In this document: one piece after another, positions 60,654 through 64,000 of the stretch
Layout: each line of letters starts with the position of its first letter
How positions within the stretch are numbered: position 1 is the first letter of the stretch
From: Aquisalimonas sp. 2447
Lineage (GTDB): Bacteria; Pseudomonadota; Gammaproteobacteria; Nitrococcales; Aquisalimonadaceae
Direction: 5' to 3'
Assembly: GCF_012044895.1 (NCBI RefSeq)
Contig: NZ_CP050695.1
Location: 3,688,501-3,752,500, forward strand
Length of the DNA: 64,000 nucleotides
The notes under the pieces: model-generated
What the model was told of the DNA's origin: nothing
Database searches by the model: none
Seen by the model: the letters and a program-made list of their open reading frames with translations, nothing else
Program-made: the position numbers and the translations under genes

Positions 60654-61574
60654 TCAGACGAAGGTCAGCCACTCGTCGTAGGCGTCGCGGCGCCCTTCGA
60701 CCTGGTCGAAGTACATGGACTGCAGCCGCTCGGTGATCGGCCCGCGCTTGCCGTTGCCGATGGTGCGGTTGTCCAGTTCGCGGATGGGCGTGACTTCCGC
60801 CGCGGTGCCGGTGAAGAAGGCCTCGTCGGCGGTGTAGACCTCGTCCCGGGTGATGCGCTTCTCGCGCACGGGCAGGTCGATATCCCGGGCGAGCTGCAGC
60901 ACCGTGTCGCGGGTGATGCCTTCCAGGGCCGCAGCCAGCTCCGGCGTGTAGAGCACGCCGTCGCGGACCATGAAGAAGTTTTCGCCGGAGCCCTCGCACA
61001 CGTAGCCGTCGGTGTCCAGCAGCAGCGCTTCGTCGAAACCGGCGTCGGTGGCTTCCTTGAGCGCCAGCATGGAGTTGATGTAATTGCCATTCGCCTTGGC
61101 GCGGCACATGGTGGAGTTAACGTGATGCCGGGCAAAGGAGGCGGTCTTGATGCGGATGCCGCGTTCGATGTTCTCCGCGCCGAGGTACGCCCCCCACTCC
61201 CAGGTGGCCACCATGGTATGGGTCTTCAGACCATCCGCGTGCAGGCCCATGCCCTCGGAACCGAAGAAACACATGGGGCGGATGTAGGCGCTATCCAGGC
61301 CATTTTCGCGAATGCACTGAACGCTGGCCTCGGTGATCTCCTCCGGGGTCTGCGGAATCGTCATGCCGAGGATCTTGGCGGAGTCGAACAGGCGCTTGAT
61401 GTGCTCGCGCAGGCGGAAGACGGCGGTGCCGCGCTCGGTCCTGTAGGCGCGGATGCCCTCGAACACGCCCATGCCGTAATGGAACGTGTGGGTAAGCACG
61501 TGCACCTTTGCCTCGCGCCAGGGGACCAGTTCCCCGTCCATCCAGATGATGCCGTCGCGATCATCCATGCCCAT
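60654..61574 (-). CDS. ilvE: branched-chain amino acid aminotransferase IlvE
   Basis: 306 aa, the normal length for the class IV PLP enzyme. It gives the final step of leucine, isoleucine and valine synthesis. Family marks are WMDGELVPWREAKVHVLTHTFHYGMGVFEGIRAY, the PLP-Lys region RAKANGNYINSMLALKEA, and CEGSGENFFMVRDGVL, with the GTAAEVTPI turn. ATG 61574 has GAGGAG 8 bases upstream and matches the family start; the earlier open frame is non-coding. Confidence 0.95.
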   Translation of the reverse strand: MGMDDRDGIIWMDGELVPWREAKVHVLTHTFHYGMGVFEGIRAYRTERGTAVFRLREHIKRLFDSAKILGMTIPQTPEEITEASVQCIRENGLDSAYIRPMCFFGSEGMGLHADGLKTHTMVATWEWGAYLGAENIERGIRIKTASFARHHVNSTMCRAKANGNYINSMLALKEATDAGFDEALLLDTDGYVCEGSGENFFMVRDGVLYTPELAAALEGITRDTVLQLARDIDLPVREKRITRDEVYTADEAFFTGTAAEVTPIRELDNRTIGNGKRGPITERLQSMYFDQVEGRRDAYDEWLTFV

Positions 61575-61666
61575 TGGCGGATCTCCTCGCACTGTTCTGC
61601 CCGCGCCTGAAGGGCGGGATAGCGTTAGTCTATCGGCACTGGCGCCGTGGCGACGCCGGCCGTGTA

Positions 61667-64000
61667 TCAATCATCCATGACGCGATGCCAGATCGCGGCG
61701 ACTTCGCCACTGAGTTCCCGGAAGGTCTCCTCCGGCACGACCGCAGGCTCTTCCTGCAGTGTCAGGTGATGCACCCTTGAGCGGTAGGTGCGATAGGCGT
61801 CGACCAGCAATCCCGCGTCGTCCTGCGTCATCCAGCCCGCATCGCTGAGTTCGCCGAGCAGACGGATGTTATCGGTATACCGCAAAAGTCGGGGCGCACG
61901 CGCAGCGCCCAACAGGACGCCATATTGCACCATAAATTCGATATCCGCGATACCGCCCCGGTCCTGCTTGATGTGGAACGCCGTCGCGTCCTTGCTGCCC
62001 TTCTGCTCCCGCATGCGCTCGCGCATGTCGCGCACTTCACGGCGAAGTTTGTCGGGGTCGCGCTCCCGGGTGAGCAGCTCCCGGCGGATGGCGTCAAATC
62101 CCTCCCCCAGCGCCGGTGACCCGGCCACGAAGCGTGCCCGCACCAGGGCCTGATGTTCCCAGGTCCAGGCCTGCTCGCGCTGGTACTCGTGGTAAGCGTC
62201 CAGGCTGGTCGCCAGCAGCCCTGCGCGACCACTGGGCCGCAGACGGGTATCCACCTCGTAGAGCACGCCGCCCGCCATGGTCGCCCCGAGGATGTGAATG
62301 ATGCGCTGGGCGAGCCGCATGAAGAAGACGTTGTTGTCCACCTGGCGTTCGCCATCGGTGACCTGCCGCTCGCCGCGGCTGTCGTGGACGAAGACCACGT
62401 CCAGGTCCGACCCGTAGCCGAGTTCCAGGCCACCGAGCTTGCCGTAGGCGATGATGGCGAACCCCGGGTGACAGGTCTCGCCATCCACCACGCAGGTGGG
62501 TTTGCCGTGCCGGGATTCCAGATGACTCCAGGCGAGATCCAGCACCTCGTTGAGCACGACTTCGGCGATGTCCACCAGGTGGTCGCTGACCACCATCAGC
62601 GGCGTCACGCCGGCCACGTCCGAGGCGGCGACACGCAGGGTATTGGCCTGCTTGAACTGCCGCAGCACCTCCATGCGCTGCTCCAGGTCGTCACCGGGAT
62701 AGGCGTCCAGCCGCTCGCGCAGCTCCTGGGCCAGCGCCTGGCGCCGCAGGGGCGCATACAGGGTGCGCGGGTCGAGCAGTTCATCCAGGAGCATGGGGTA
62801 GCGGGCCAGGTGGCGGGCGATCCAGGGGCTGGCCGAGCACAGTTTCACCAGCTGGGACAGTGCCATGGGATGCTCCACCAGCAGGGCCAGATAGGCCGTG
62901 CGGCGAACGATGGCCTCCAGGAGGTCCAGCACCCGCGCCAGAGTCGCATCCGGGCGTTCGGCTGCGGCGGTGGCACCCAGCATCAGAGGCATCAGGCGAT
63001 CCAGTCGGCCGCGGCCGGTTTCCGTCAATGCGCGGCAATGGGAGCCGTTGCGGAATGCCTCCAGGCGCTCGAGGGACTCCGCGGGCCGGGCGAAACCGTT
63101 GGCCTGGAGCGCTTCGGTGGCGCGCTCTCCGGTGACGGCCTGGCCCCAGACGTCGCCGATGTCCACCTCGTCGTCGGTGCCGCCGCCGTCATGCTCGGCC
63201 TGGGGGGCGGCGAAGACCTGCTCGAAGTGGTCATGAACATGCCGGCGGACGGTGTCGAGGCGTTCCTTGAAGCTTTCCCAGCGATCGAAGCCCATGCCGT
63301 AGGCGATGCGCTGCTGCTCCAGCGTTTCTTCCGGCAGCTCATGGGTCTGTTTGTCGTTAATGGCCTGCAGGCGGTTCTCCGTGCGCCGCAGGAACTCGTA
63401 GCCCTCCAGCAGTTCGCGGACGGCAAACCCGGGAAGTTCATTATGCTGCCCGAGGTATTCCAGTACGCGGATGATGCTGCGCTCCTGCAGACCGCGCTCG
63501 CGGCCGCCGCGGATCAGCTGGAAGGCCTGGCCGACGAACTCCACCTCGCGGATGCCACCGGCGCCGAGCTTGATGTTGTGTTCCAGGCGCCGGCGTTTCA
63601 CCTCGGCGGCGATCATGGCCTTCATCTCGCGCAGGGACTCCAGCGCCCCGTAGTCCAGATAGCGGCGGTAAACGAACGGGCGAAGGGCCTTGAGCAACGC
63701 GTCGCCCGCCTCCTGGTCGCCACCGACGACCCGGGCCTTGATCATGGCGTAACGCTCCCACTCGCGGCCCTGGGACTCGTAATAGGTCTCCAGCTGATCG
63801 CTGTGCATCACCAGTGGCCCGGAATCGCCGTAGGGGCGCAGGCGCATGTCAACGCGGAAAACGAAGCCGCTCACCATGCGGGCGTTGAGGGAGTTGATCA
63901 GCTTCTGCCCCAGGCGGGTAAAGAACTGCTGATTGTCCAGCGGCTTGCGCTCGCCGTCCGTCTCACCCGGTTCGGTGAAGCCGAAGATCAGGTCAATATC
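61667..64000 (-). CDS. glnE: bifunctional glutamine synthetase adenylyltransferase/deadenylase GlnE, 3' part
   Basis: The last 778 codons; the 5' end lies beyond the right edge. The first visible residues, DIDLIFGFTEPGE, are the active-site Asp pair of the N-terminal deadenylylating domain. After the linker the C-terminal adenylylating domain shows the same motif as LELGYGSDLDVVFVHD, followed by RLAQRIIHILGATMAGGVLYEVDTRLRPSGRAG. It controls glutamine synthetase by AMP attachment in response to PII/GlnB. It lies 92 bp upstream of ilvE on the same strand. Confidence 0.96.
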   Translation of the reverse strand, partial: DIDLIFGFTEPGETDGERKPLDNQQFFTRLGQKLINSLNARMVSGFVFRVDMRLRPYGDSGPLVMHSDQLETYYESQGREWERYAMIKARVVGGDQEAGDALLKALRPFVYRRYLDYGALESLREMKAMIAAEVKRRRLEHNIKLGAGGIREVEFVGQAFQLIRGGRERGLQERSIIRVLEYLGQHNELPGFAVRELLEGYEFLRRTENRLQAINDKQTHELPEETLEQQRIAYGMGFDRWESFKERLDTVRRHVHDHFEQVFAAPQAEHDGGGTDDEVDIGDVWGQAVTGERATEALQANGFARPAESLERLEAFRNGSHCRALTETGRGRLDRLMPLMLGATAAAERPDATLARVLDLLEAIVRRTAYLALLVEHPMALSQLVKLCSASPWIARHLARYPMLLDELLDPRTLYAPLRRQALAQELRERLDAYPGDDLEQRMEVLRQFKQANTLRVAASDVAGVTPLMVVSDHLVDIAEVVLNEVLDLAWSHLESRHGKPTCVVDGETCHPGFAIIAYGKLGGLELGYGSDLDVVFVHDSRGERQVTDGERQVDNNVFFMRLAQRIIHILGATMAGGVLYEVDTRLRPSGRAGLLATSLDAYHEYQREQAWTWEHQALVRARFVAGSPALGEGFDAIRRELLTRERDPDKLRREVRDMRERMREQKGSKDATAFHIKQDRGGIADIEFMVQYGVLLGAARAPRLLRYTDNIRLLGELSDAGWMTQDDAGLLVDAYRTYRSRVHHLTLQEEPAVVPEETFRELSGEVAAIWHRVMDD

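Overview
The window is a chromosomal segment of a GC-rich gammaproteobacterium. No tRNA, rRNA, integrase, transposase or CRISPR array was seen. Gene content (ftsYEX-rpoH, coaBC-radC, rpmBG, hldE, waaA, kdkA, msbA, ubiH, glnE), acidic protein surfaces and REP-type repeats fit a halophilic or haloalkaliphilic member of the Ectothiorhodospiraceae or a relative. That placement is inference from gene content, not from a search.

Layout. (1) 1-13.3 kb is housekeeping: the 5' part of coaBC, radC, rpoH with a CIRCE-like operator, ftsX-ftsE-ftsY, two M16 peptidases, rsmD, coaD, ggt, an MlaC-like protein and a lytic transglycosylase lipoprotein. (2) 13.3-24.4 kb holds a candidate structured small RNA, a PilZ c-di-GMP receptor, a secreted beta-propeller, greB, a bactofilin plus ParM-like actin pair, mutM, a Gld-type ABC exporter operon and a degenerate EAL-HDOD protein. 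(3) 24.7-28.7 kb holds rpmB-rpmG and a heat-shock cluster (hsp20, cbpA-like, hsp20, degQ-like) behind a sigma-32-like promoter. (4) 28.7-31.1 kb is an exbB-exbD-exbD-tonB operon with a possible Fur box; its TonB carries about 60 consecutive Glu-Pro pairs. (5) 31.2-34.2 kb is a decayed type VI secretion effector island: VgrG remnant, PAAR-Tle1-like phospholipase, DUF2931 protein and a displaced copy of the effector C-terminus. (6) 34.5-60.3 kb runs from pcm and ubiH into a large lipopolysaccharide region. (7) 60.4-64 kb holds a zinc-finger protein, ilvE and the 3' part of glnE.

The most distinctive region is 41.2-60.3 kb. Core LPS genes (lpxL, an O-antigen-ligase-like protein, msbA, sugar kinases) flank seven divergent sulfotransferase-like genes, a polysaccharide pyruvyl transferase, three related GT4 glycosyltransferases, a P-loop protein, a ParB-like protein and one unknown protein. 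Together they suggest that the organism's LPS or surface glycan is sulfated, and probably pyruvylated and phosphorylated. The centre (46.2-49 kb) has a decayed aldolase-like gene and is more AT-rich, as expected of a gene-exchange hot spot.

At least three families of GTAG/GTGG-headed palindromic repeats (REP-like) lie as inverted pairs in gaps between genes at 1.8, 39.6 and 60.3 kb.
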